Below, piece by piece: positions 6,936-14,016 of a stretch of DNA of 30,991 nt. The first letter of the stretch is position 1; every line of letters starts with the position of its first letter. This stretch comes from a virus. The position numbers and the translations under genes are program-made. The stretch lies in the IMG/VR virus record IMGVR_UViG_3300025413_000084, positions 1 through 30,991 of that record; one strand, 5' to 3'. The notes below the pieces were generated by a model. That model saw nothing but the letters and a program-made list of their open reading frames with translations. It did no database searches and had not been told where the DNA came from.

Positions 6936-8107
6936 TATGTAACATTAGAAATATTGCCTTCTCCAGAACCAGAAGGAGTTTGTGCAAAAGTAATTTGTCT
7001 CGATGTAATAATTGCTGCTGATGGTGAACCTGATGCTGTACCTGCATTTGTATATGCTGGAATAGTAACAGTTGGCGCTGTTCTCATTGTTACAGGCAAA
7101 TATAAACTAGGATAACCAAAAGAAGCCACCGATTGAAAAAATCTAGCAAAAAATATTCCGCTTTCTTGAACATAATATCTCTGACACTGCACCAATTGGT
7201 CGCTGTAGATTTGCAGCTCGTAAGGATTGGCTTTGGTTCCGACTTCGAGCTGGACGCCTGTGATGTACAAGCTCTCATCCGCGCCCGCCGTTCCAGAAGC
7301 GTTCCAAGAAACTTGAAACCCTATTTGTGTAGCTGTAGAAGAAACTGCCCCCGTGTACGCATATAACACCCATCCCGTTGTTATCGATGTGCTAGTGCTT
7401 ACAATTGTTGATTCTCCGGTCCATGCTCCACCAGTCATGTTGCTGAAGCTTTGATCAGTTCCAGTACCGGTGTAAATATTTATACCTATTGGTTGGCTTA
7501 AATTTGCACCCGCTTTTGCATAGAAAGAAAGCGTAATACTTTTTCCTTGCAGGTCGACGCTGTTCAGCGTTTCACAAGCCTGTCCCAAAGCATAAGCAGA
7601 TGTAACCATGTTGCCGGAGGCGCGTTGTAATTTGGCAGCATATTGAAACCCAGTTAAACCAGATGCAACTTGCGAAAAAGTTCCCGCGCCGCCAGCCGCG
7701 CTGTAGTATGCGACAAAGCGATCGATGCTGGGGTATATGGAACTATTGTTTTGAAGAGCGCCAGAAGTACCACGTTGAGCAAATAGCATATTCCCATTTA
7801 TAAGATGGTTGCGTTTGAAGCTGGACGCCATTGAAAAGTTACCGGCAACTGTTGTATCACCAGTAATATTAACTGTATTACTAAATGTAGCAGCACCAGT
7901 ATGTGTTGTTGTATTACTAAATGTAGTGGCACCAGTAATATTAACTGTATTACTAAATGTAGTGGCACCAGTAATATTAACTGTATTACTAAATGTAGCA
8001 GCACCATTTTGTGTTAGTGTACCTGACACAGCAACTGATTGAACAGAAGTTGTACCTAAATTAGATGTTGGTTGACCAACAATGTTTGCTACTTGTAATG
8101 TTGACAT
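6914..8107 (-). CDS. Tail fibre with exchangeable receptor-binding C-terminus (paralogue 1)
   Basis: 397 aa. Attachment-type N-terminus MSTLQVANI, then four 12-aa repeats of the form TFSNTVNITGAT (about residues 33-80) that likely form a trimeric shaft, then a conserved hinge DTTVAGNFSMASSFKRN. The large C-terminal half contains NGNMLFAQRGTSG, SIDRFVAYY, NSVDLQGKSITLSFYAKAG, a beta-sandwich core, GVQLEVGTKANPYELQIYSD and QLVQCQRYY. This order of motifs is a known phage fibre-tip domain resembling carbohydrate-binding jelly rolls. AGGT precedes the start. The shaft and hinge DNA is identical to that of the 386-aa gene, but the tip diverges sharply. It ends SAEL, as does the paralogue. Likely role: binding a host surface glycan. 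Confidence 0.85.
   Translation of the reverse strand: MSTLQVANIVGQPTSNLGTTSVQSVAVSGTLTQNGAATFSNTVNITGATTFSNTVNITGATTFSNTTTHTGAATFSNTVNITGDTTVAGNFSMASSFKRNHLINGNMLFAQRGTSGALQNNSSIYPSIDRFVAYYSAAGGAGTFSQVASGLTGFQYAAKLQRASGNMVTSAYALGQACETLNSVDLQGKSITLSFYAKAGANLSQPIGINIYTGTGTDQSFSNMTGGAWTGESTIVSTSTSITTGWVLYAYTGAVSSTATQIGFQVSWNASGTAGADESLYITGVQLEVGTKANPYELQIYSDQLVQCQRYYVQESGIFFARFFQSVASFGYPSLYLPVTMRTAPTVTIPAYTNAGTASGSPSAAIITSRQITFAQTPSGSGEGNISNVTYTASAEL
7815..7901. repeat. 87-bp direct repeat, copy 1 (hinge before fibre tip)
   Basis: Identical to 8988-9074 at an offset of 1173 bp, compared base by base. It encodes the end of the repeat shaft and the hinge (DTTVAGNFSMASSFK) of the 397-aa fibre. Identity decays immediately on the tip side, where only scattered codons match. 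It forms the other edge of the variable tip segment. Confidence 0.92.
7858..8007. repeat. 36-bp tandem repeat array in fibre shaft (4 units)
   Basis: Units begin CACCAG at 7858, 7894, 7930 and 7966, with the next partial unit at 8002, giving exact 36-bp spacing. Each encodes 12 aa (ATTFSNTVNITG-type). Three units are almost identical; the second has a variant centre (TTTHTG). The near-identity at DNA level suggests recent slippage or recombination, which would change shaft length by 12-aa steps. Confidence 0.88.
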
Positions 8108-8110
8108 TTA

Positions 8111-8141
8111 TTAATTACCTGTATTTGATATTGGTGTACAT
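8111..8141 (-). pseudogene. Deletion remnant of the 61-aa small gene
   Basis: The 31 bases keep the first codons (ATGTACAC, as in MYTN) and the last codons (CCAA..., ending CAAATACAGGTA.TTAA, as in the P-x-x-NTG-stop end) of the intact gene at 6726-6911. About 155 bp between them are missing. The deletion is out of frame, so the ATG now reads MYTNIKYR and stops. The junction lies at a short shared CAC, consistent with a microhomology deletion. The ribosome site (CGGAG) is still present. Confidence 0.82.
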
Positions 8142-8165
8142 GATCAAAGCTCCGCTGATGCTGTA
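8134..8165. repeat. 32-bp direct repeat, copy 2 (3' flank of fibre tip)
   Basis: Identical to 6904-6935. It covers the last codons and stop of the 386-aa fibre and the ribosome site and start of the deleted small gene. Together with the 87-bp repeat at 8988-9074 it brackets the divergent tip. Confidence 0.9.
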
Positions 8166-9304
8166 AAGTTTCCATAGTAATAGGCACCGGCAGTGGACGC
8201 GCCAACTCCGTAAATTTGAAATTGACCTGAGTATGGATTTAATGCCAGCGAGTTGAGATTTGTAGAGGAAACTGAACTTGTAGCCATCGATGGGGCGGTT
8301 CGCATTTCAACAGCAAATGATTGTTGGTAAAACATTGCTGTTGAGTTCAAAATGTAACCGGCTTGACCAAATTTACCAGCTTGATAATACCTCTGACACT
8401 GCGCCAACTGATCGCTGTAAATCTGGCGCTCATAGGGCGTGGCAATTGACCCTGCCTCAAGTTGCACATTACCAATCGTCCACGTTCCGCTGGTCTGCGC
8501 GCCAACAGAAAGAACAATCTGCAAGCCAGTCGTAGCCGCAGAAGGAATGGCAATCTGCACATTGTAGCGCGTCACCGTCGAGCTGACGGTAAACGTTCCG
8601 GTGGCGATGGAAGTGACCGTAGGAGACGCCAAAGTGCCAAACGTGTTCGTCGTGTTGGCGTAGTAGGCAGTCCACGTCACGGTCGTCAAAAGACTGTTCG
8701 CCAGATCGACGGAGAAGGTTGCCGTCGTGCCAGCAAGATCAGCGCAGTTGAGAGCTTCGATACGCTGCGCGAAATTGATGGCAGTGACGGATGCAGCACC
8801 AGTGAACTGATAGCGATACTGATTTGCCGTCGCGCCAGCCACTTGCTGACCCGTCACGTTCGCGCCTGTGCAGTAAGCGTAGAAACGGTCAACCGTATAG
8901 GTCAAAGCCGCACCAGCGGTGATCGTTTGTGCCGCGCCAGCATTGCGCTGGTCCACCGCGCAATTTCCATTGATGATGCGGTTACGCTTGAAGCTGGACG
9001 CCATTGAAAAGTTACCGGCAACTGTTGTATCACCAGTAATATTAACTGTATTACTAAATGTAGCAGCACCAGTAATATTAACTGTATTACTAAATGTAGT
9101 GGCACCAGTAATATTAACTGTATTACTAAATGTTACTGCATTATTGGTAGCAATAACAATAGCATTTGCACCAGAATTGCCTTGGAGAAATACACCACCA
9201 CCCGAAGAGACAATAACTTTACCACCGACAGTATTGCCAGAAGTAACCGTTAGATCGGTTGTACCATTAGCTGTATTAATTGTTGTTACTGAAAGTGTAC
9301 TCAT
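8144..9304 (-). CDS. Tail fibre with exchangeable receptor-binding C-terminus (paralogue 2, GC-rich tip)
   Basis: 386 aa. N-terminus MSTLSVTTINTANGTTDLTV, then GGGVFLQGNSGANAIVIATN, three TFSNTVNITG repeats, and the same hinge DTTVAGNFSMASSFKRN as the 397-aa gene. The C-terminal half has the same tip family motifs (NGNCAVDQRNAG, TVDRFYAY, IEALNCADLAGTTATFSVDL, IGNVQLEAGSIATPYERQIY, QLAQCQRYY) but a quite different core, and ends TASAEL. Its core coding DNA is distinctly GC-rich (67 G/C in the 120 bases 8581-8700), unlike the shaft and unlike the rest of the window, which points to acquisition from another phage or host background. ATG overlaps the 227-aa gene's stop (TAATG). Probable host-glycan-binding tip. 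Confidence 0.85.
   Translation of the reverse strand: MSTLSVTTINTANGTTDLTVTSGNTVGGKVIVSSGGGVFLQGNSGANAIVIATNNAVTFSNTVNITGATTFSNTVNITGAATFSNTVNITGDTTVAGNFSMASSFKRNRIINGNCAVDQRNAGAAQTITAGAALTYTVDRFYAYCTGANVTGQQVAGATANQYRYQFTGAASVTAINFAQRIEALNCADLAGTTATFSVDLANSLLTTVTWTAYYANTTNTFGTLASPTVTSIATGTFTVSSTVTRYNVQIAIPSAATTGLQIVLSVGAQTSGTWTIGNVQLEAGSIATPYERQIYSDQLAQCQRYYQAGKFGQAGYILNSTAMFYQQSFAVEMRTAPSMATSSVSSTNLNSLALNPYSGQFQIYGVGASTAGAYYYGNFTASAEL
8988..9074. repeat. 87-bp direct repeat, copy 2 (hinge before fibre tip)
   Basis: Identical to 7815-7901. It lies in the 386-aa fibre gene at the shaft/tip boundary. High-GC sequence begins just on the tip side, so the repeat edge coincides with the compositional break. 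Confidence 0.92.
9031..9138. repeat. 36-bp tandem repeat array in fibre shaft (3 units)
   Basis: Units begin at 9031, 9067 and 9103 with the same 36-bp unit as 7858-8007; the next block, from about 9132, is degenerate (TGTTACTGCATTATTGG). It encodes three TFSNTVNITG-type 12-aa repeats in the 386-aa fibre. One unit fewer than the paralogue. Confidence 0.86.
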
Positions 9305-9987
9305 TAGATGATCACCGCTCTACCGCCAGTTGAAATTGTGAACGTATTACCTGTGCCAATAGTGATCGGACCAGTAGTCAGAGCATTTTCACCAGCAGCA
9401 ATGGTAATATTATTTGACATCGTATTTCCATTAATACGGAAAAGATTGTTTGCATTTGAAGGCGCGCCAACTGTGCCAGCATTACCTTTATAGTAACCAC
9501 CACCAGATGAAAATGCAGTACCATTAATGAAAACACCAGTACTGGTAAGATATGCATTAACAGTAGAGTTACCAACAAAAATAGCAGAGCTGTTTGAACT
9601 TACATTCGAACCAACAGAAACAACACCACTGAATGTTGGGGAAGCTAGAAGCGCATAGCTCGCAGCAATAGTTCCACCAAGATACAATGCATTATTAGCG
9701 GTAAGCGAAGTCAACGCACTGTTGACGTTTAGATCAGCTTCGTTTTTACCGAAAGCATGAGTAGCATTATTAGCTGTGCTACCAGAGATATTGATGTTTT
9801 GGAGATTAGCTTGCAACTGTGCATTTGATACAACGTTAGCCGCAGAAACAGTTCCAACGTATAAAGCGTTATTAGCCGTGCCAGTGAAGAAAGTAGAATT
9901 TACTGTCGCATTGACAGAAGAGTTGCCGACGATTAAATACGTATTTGCAACTACGCCATTTTTAACTTGGAAGTCTAATGCTGACAT
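9304..9987 (-). CDS. Tail-fibre-like structural protein
   Basis: 227 aa. It starts MSALDFQVKNGVVANTYLIV, a short attachment-type N-terminus common in aquatic T4-like phages. The rest is built of fibre repeats: VGNSSVNATVNSTFFTGTAN, NNALYVGT, and NALYLGGTIAASYALLASPTFSG, the same building blocks as in the 760-aa fibre. The C-terminus turns to TIGTGNTFTISTGGRAVII, a beta-strand ending with no recognisable receptor-binding domain, so the tip may come from a partner. AAAGGGA lies about 8-10 nt before ATG, and a late-promoter-like octamer lies about 32 nt upstream. Its stop overlaps the start of the 386-aa fibre. Confidence 0.78.
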   Translation of the reverse strand: MSALDFQVKNGVVANTYLIVGNSSVNATVNSTFFTGTANNALYVGTVSAANVVSNAQLQANLQNINISGSTANNATHAFGKNEADLNVNSALTSLTANNALYLGGTIAASYALLASPTFSGVVSVGSNVSSNSSAIFVGNSTVNAYLTSTGVFINGTAFSSGGGYYKGNAGTVGAPSNANNLFRINGNTMSNNITIAAGENALTTGPITIGTGNTFTISTGGRAVII

Positions 9988-10018
9988 TATCGGTTCCCTT
10001 TCCCCGAGTTCTTTTTAT

Positions 10019-10026
10019 TATTTATC
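10019..10026 (-). promoter_or_regulatory. T4-type late promoter candidate before the 227-aa fibre gene
   Basis: Minus-strand GATAAATA, the same octamer as before gene 13, 31 bases upstream of ATG 9987 and overlapping the stop of the 111-aa gene. It would launch a separate transcript for the variable fibre set (227-386-397-61-175-292 aa). Position in a gap and identity with 4487-4494 are the support; no experimental evidence. Confidence 0.48.
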
Positions 10027-10357
10027 CAACTGCCCAAGGCAAGGTAGGATTAATTACAGTAGGTGGATTAGCTGAATTGTCAATTGATGTATTAATTAAA
10101 GCTTGTGCATCAGTTATTACTGCTGGATCAGTATATTGTTCAACCCAAGAAATAACATCTGTTTCTGTCAAAGTTGCAAAAGGTTTATATTCAGTTGCTG
10201 GATTATATGGTATATCTGTACTTCCTAATACAATAGAACTGTATGTACCATCTGTACCTTTGTATTCCCATAAAACTGTGAATACAAGATTTTCTAATGA
10301 TTGGTATGTTGGATAACATAAAACGTTTGTTATTCTATAAGAATATGTAATTGACAT
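10022..10357 (-). CDS. Small conserved phage protein next to fibre genes
   Basis: 111 aa. MSITYSYRITNVLCYPT, NLVFTVLWEYKGTDGTYSS, YKPFATLTETDVISWVEQY and a Pro-rich end (NPPTVINPTLPWAVG) match a family of about 110-130 aa phage proteins encoded near tail fibres; I believe Pfam lists it as a DUF (possibly DUF7936), but I cannot check. The usual traits are a beta-rich N-terminus, the T-x-x-x-V-I-S-W-V-E motif and a final P-W. No enzymatic motif. It could be a fibre-associated or assembly factor by location. AAGGA precedes ATG by about 9 nt. Confidence 0.7.
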   Translation of the reverse strand: MSITYSYRITNVLCYPTYQSLENLVFTVLWEYKGTDGTYSSIVLGSTDIPYNPATEYKPFATLTETDVISWVEQYTDPAVITDAQALINTSIDNSANPPTVINPTLPWAVG

Positions 10358-10368
10358 TTTTTATTTCC

Positions 10369-11088
10369 TTAGTATTCAATAATGATTGCACCAGTGCTTC
10401 CTGCACCACCCGAACGACCAGTTGCAGCAGAGCCAGCATAACCACCAGATCCTCCAGCGCCAAATCCAGTGCCAGCAACACCATTAGCACCAGTGATTGG
10501 TGTTGGTGTTAATCCGCCAATACCATAACCAAGTGGTGTACTAGCACCAATACCAACTACTGAAGTAGTTGCAGCTGCAATGCCACCAGTACCACCAGCC
10601 TGACCGTTAATGCCTAATGCATTGGCAGTTGTACCATTTGTAATTGCTGATTGCGTTCCACCAGTTCCACCTGCACCACCAGAAACAGAAGCACCAGCAG
10701 CAACAGTAGCATATGTTGTACCGTTATAAGTTATACTCGAAAGACCACCAGCACCACCTGCACCAGCAGAAGCACCAGCTGTTCCTGCAGCACCAACTGT
10801 ATATGTCATAGTATATACACCAGCAACAACTGTTAAGTAAATAACAATTACAGCTCCAGATCCACCACCACCACCAACTGAACCAATAGTTGCAGCAGAG
10901 CCAGCACCGCCACCACCACCACCAATAATAGTTACTTTAATTTTAGCTCCTGCAAATTGCAAAGCTGTTGGAAAAGTATATGTTGCTGCAGAACCAGTAA
11001 CAAATACAGTCATATTTGAATAACCAGCACCTGCACCGTCAACTAATAATGAACCATAAACTCTTGTTCCACCTATAAGTTTTGCCAT
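10369..11088 (-). CDS. Second glycine-rich adhesin-like protein
   Basis: 239 aa. It begins MAKLIGGTRVYGSLLVDGAG, then a beta segment and FAGAKIKVTIIGGGGGGAGS, an Ala/Gly-rich body with many GGxGG runs, and ends GSTGAIIIEY. The 'VTIIGGGGGG' entry and 'GAIIIEY' exit are the same plan as YLIVAGGGGGG and GIIIIRY in the 292-aa adhesin, but this body has more Ala and Thr and no Cys. This layout is typical of Gly-rich tips of phage fibres. It follows the lectin-like 969-aa gene, so it may decorate a different fibre from the 292-aa protein. AGGAAA precedes the start. Confidence 0.75.
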   Translation of the reverse strand: MAKLIGGTRVYGSLLVDGAGAGYSNMTVFVTGSAATYTFPTALQFAGAKIKVTIIGGGGGGAGSAATIGSVGGGGGSGAVIVIYLTVVAGVYTMTYTVGAAGTAGASAGAGGAGGLSSITYNGTTYATVAAGASVSGGAGGTGGTQSAITNGTTANALGINGQAGGTGGIAAATTSVVGIGASTPLGYGIGGLTPTPITGANGVAGTGFGAGGSGGYAGSAATGRSGGAGSTGAIIIEY

Positions 11089-11106
11089 TTTAATTTCCTA
11101 TTTTAA

Positions 11107-14016
11107 TTATGATGTACCTGTTACTTCATCAAACTGATTAAATATTTGAGTAATACCTGTATTGGACAATTTCATCACCGTTGTATTTGCTGGCAATACA
11201 AAGTTTGGCGTAGCAAATGGAATAGGGCTAGTCTGCTGAGTTGTACTACTCGATGTCAGTGTATAACCATTAAGTGAATTGTCTTTCAATGTTGATGACT
11301 GTGATGTAAGTAATGAAACTTGTGAAGCATTAGCACTTTGACTTGTTGTAGTCAAAGGTGATGTTGATGGAGTAAATCCAGTTGTATATAATGCTGTTCC
11401 TTTAACAATACGAAGGTTAGAAATATACCCATTATATTTCAAAAATTGATCAGAAGCTCTTGCTCCAACATATAATGCCTGCGTTGAAGTATCATCAGCG
11501 GAAACAATGGTTACGCTTGAACTTGAATTTGCCAATGTTCCATTTAAAAACAATCTAGTAGTTGTACCATCATATGTTGTTGCTACGTGATACCAAGTAT
11601 TATTAGCAAGAGCTGATGTTTTTAAATTTCCATTATCTGTATAATACGTCATTGTATTATCAGTTTCTATACGAAAAGTATAACCAAATGTACTTGCTAA
11701 ATTTTTATTGACAAGGTCTTGCTGTGTTCCATTGACAAGCGTTGGATACATCCAATATTCAACAGTATAATTCGATCCAGCTAATACTAAAGATGTATTT
11801 GCTGGAACAGTATAATATGCTGAACCATTAAAGTAAGTACTGAAATAACCATCAGGAAATCCAATAATAGGAAATGGACTAACCGTAGAATTTGTTGGAG
11901 AACCAACTTTTGCAATTGGATTATTATATACACTGATATCAGTTAAATCTGTTTTAAGAGTTCTCAATAATAACGTTGTACTTGCTGTGTTAGTAATAGC
12001 AGAAATATTAGTTCCAGAACCTTGTGTTATTGTCAATAAGTTTGTTGGTGGCGTGAACGTACCAGTATAAACAGCAACACCACTTACAATACGAAGATTT
12101 GAAATATAACCAGGAAAATAACCGCCAACTACAAGACCATAATAACTTCCAATAGTGCTAGTTGTGGGTGTTACTGTATAGTTTATGGAGTCAGTGGCTG
12201 TTGCTACTGAAACACCATTTCTGTAAATCGTTCCTGTTGTTCCACTTCTAACGTAAGCAACATGAAACCATTGACCAGTTGGAAAATCTGTTGTTGATGC
12301 ATCATTTGCACGTATAGCACCACTGCTATACCAGCCAAGACGACCAGCACCACTCAAACCAAAACCAAATGCCCAAGATGTTGTATGTGTTGAATCTCTA
12401 GCATCGATAATATATTGCGATGCTTGTGTAGCAGTAAGATATATCCAAGCTTCAACAGTAAAATTGCCTGTACCAAATGCAACACCAGAGCCTGATGACC
12501 AAGTTAAATACTGAGATGTACCATTGAGCGAAATACTTCCAGTTAAATTAGGATTTAAAGACATTTCATCAAAATTATTAAAAGTTTGTAATACACCATT
12601 GCTGTATTGTTTACTAACCGTTAAACCAAGATTTGCTGCATATGATGGTAACAACTGAAGAGGTAAACAGTTGTTCGTATTTGTTAGCGTAAATGCATTT
12701 GGCGAATTATCAATAATAGTTGGTGATTGACCAGTAACTAAAGATGCACTACCAGGTGGAAGATTATAAAGTGGTGGTGTGAAATTTGATGTATAAATTG
12801 CTGAGTTATTAGAGATACGAATATTAGAAAGATAACCACTGAACTGTGCATTAACAGTGCCAACTGTATCATATCCAATATTTAATACAGCAGCTCCTGT
12901 TCCAGGTTGTGTAATAGTTACTGGTGTTGTCGTAACGCTTTTACCATTAAAATATATCGTAGCAGAGCCAGCATTTGAAACTACTGCAACATGATACCAA
13001 GTATTCAAAGCAATAGATGTATTACTAGAAACACCAGTAGAACCTGTAAGCGGTCGACTAGCAGAAATAGTTGAGTCTGGATTAAGATAAACGGTAAAAG
13101 AATTCGATGTACCATTAACTCCAATCATTATAAATCGACATTGGTTTGAAGCAGGAACTACAGCTGTTTGATATAACCAAGTTTCAATAGTCCAATTACC
13201 ACTAGAAAGAGTAAAAGCTCCGCTAGACGGAGCTGTCAATTTGCTACCATTAAAATATATACCATAATATGCATTTGGTAAAAATGGAGTTGATGCTATT
13301 GATAAAGCAGTACCGACGTTAGTGACTGTAAAAGCATTTGGACTTGAATCTAAAAATGCATCTTTAGTGTATGGCGTATTTAATAACAGAGATGTATTAG
13401 TAATAGGTGTTAACGGTTGCTTTGGTGGAGTAAATGCTGATGTATATACTGCTGTACCTTTTACAATACGGAAATTTGATATATAACCATTCAACGCATA
13501 AGTTGCTGATGGATTGTTACCATCGGCACCGATAATAGGTCTGTTAGCTCCAACAGTATAAGAAGTGGAGTCAGATACGCTCGAACCAACTTGCGATCCA
13601 TTAATATATAATCTTGAAGTGCCGCTTGCTCTAGCAACGGCAACATGATACCAAGTATTGATAGATAATGTTGGTCCAGTTATTGTAGTAGCACTGAGGG
13701 TAGTTGATATAACACCGGCTGTTGATGCTCCAATAACAATATAATTTGTTGTTGATGAAGTACCTGCGGGTCTTAAGTCGAATATCTGACTTGCGCCCGA
13801 TACAAAAGATGTAAAATTTACCCAAAATTCAATAGTAAAATCACCAGCGCCAAAAGTAAACGAAGAAGCCGCTGAGGTTGGAAGATTTAAATATTGAGTT
13901 GATGCTGCAGTGAATGAAATACTACCCATTGCATTAGGATTATTTGTTACTTCGTCGATGTAGCTGTAGGTTTGTAGATTACCAGTATTAGCTAATCTGC
14001 TAACTGTATTTGCCAT
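11107..14016 (-). CDS. Large adhesin with four LamG/ConA-like lectin domains
   Basis: 969 aa. Four concanavalin-A-like (LamG-type) domains at about residues 29-200, 250-415, 492-660 and 722-885. Each has an [FY][ET][IV]E.W strand (FTIEFW, WTIETW, FTVEAW, YTVEYW), a W[YF]HVA strand (TWYHVA three times, QWFHVA once), a glycine-rich NG turn, and GY[IL]SN[FIL]RI followed by A[VIL]YT..FTP. These domains bind sugars or protein ligands in many phages and bacteria. The domains come in two pairs; each pair is preceded by a Q-x-[FY]-x-x-[FI]-D-E linker (D21, D483), and a third copy of the linker (D963) ends the protein. The start overlaps the 760-aa gene's stop. Likely a receptor-recognition or virion-surface protein. 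Confidence 0.85.
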   Translation of the reverse strand: MANTVSRLANTGNLQTYSYIDEVTNNPNAMGSISFTAASTQYLNLPTSAASSFTFGAGDFTIEFWVNFTSFVSGASQIFDLRPAGTSSTTNYIVIGASTAGVISTTLSATTITGPTLSINTWYHVAVARASGTSRLYINGSQVGSSVSDSTSYTVGANRPIIGADGNNPSATYALNGYISNFRIVKGTAVYTSAFTPPKQPLTPITNTSLLLNTPYTKDAFLDSSPNAFTVTNVGTALSIASTPFLPNAYYGIYFNGSKLTAPSSGAFTLSSGNWTIETWLYQTAVVPASNQCRFIMIGVNGTSNSFTVYLNPDSTISASRPLTGSTGVSSNTSIALNTWYHVAVVSNAGSATIYFNGKSVTTTPVTITQPGTGAAVLNIGYDTVGTVNAQFSGYLSNIRISNNSAIYTSNFTPPLYNLPPGSASLVTGQSPTIIDNSPNAFTLTNTNNCLPLQLLPSYAANLGLTVSKQYSNGVLQTFNNFDEMSLNPNLTGSISLNGTSQYLTWSSGSGVAFGTGNFTVEAWIYLTATQASQYIIDARDSTHTTSWAFGFGLSGAGRLGWYSSGAIRANDASTTDFPTGQWFHVAYVRSGTTGTIYRNGVSVATATDSINYTVTPTTSTIGSYYGLVVGGYFPGYISNLRIVSGVAVYTGTFTPPTNLLTITQGSGTNISAITNTASTTLLLRTLKTDLTDISVYNNPIAKVGSPTNSTVSPFPIIGFPDGYFSTYFNGSAYYTVPANTSLVLAGSNYTVEYWMYPTLVNGTQQDLVNKNLASTFGYTFRIETDNTMTYYTDNGNLKTSALANNTWYHVATTYDGTTTRLFLNGTLANSSSSVTIVSADDTSTQALYVGARASDQFLKYNGYISNLRIVKGTALYTTGFTPSTSPLTTTSQSANASQVSLLTSQSSTLKDNSLNGYTLTSSSTTQQTSPIPFATPNFVLPANTTVMKLSNTGITQIFNQFDEVTGTS

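Noticed and set aside
7477-7484. Perfect late-promoter octamer TATAAATA on the minus strand
   Set aside because: It lies inside the 397-aa fibre gene in codons for Gly-Ile-Asn-Ile-Tyr, more than 500 bases from the next start. Probably chance.
7858-8007. 36-bp repeats as a CRISPR array
   Set aside because: The units abut with no spacers and translate in frame as fibre repeats.
8462-9007. 181-codon open frame on the plus strand opposite the 386-aa fibre
   Set aside because: It exists because the GC-rich tip lacks stop codons on the opposite strand; its translation is Arg-rich with no recognisable domain and no ribosome site, and all other genes are on the minus strand.
6904-9074. Diversity-generating retroelement as the cause of tip variation
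   Set aside because: No reverse transcriptase, no accessory gene and no template/variable repeat pair with adenine-specific differences is visible; the tips differ as whole blocks.
9987-10015. Possible hairpin (TCGG...CCGA) with the ribosome site of the 227-aa gene in its loop
   Set aside because: Only 4 base pairs; a match of this size is expected by chance.
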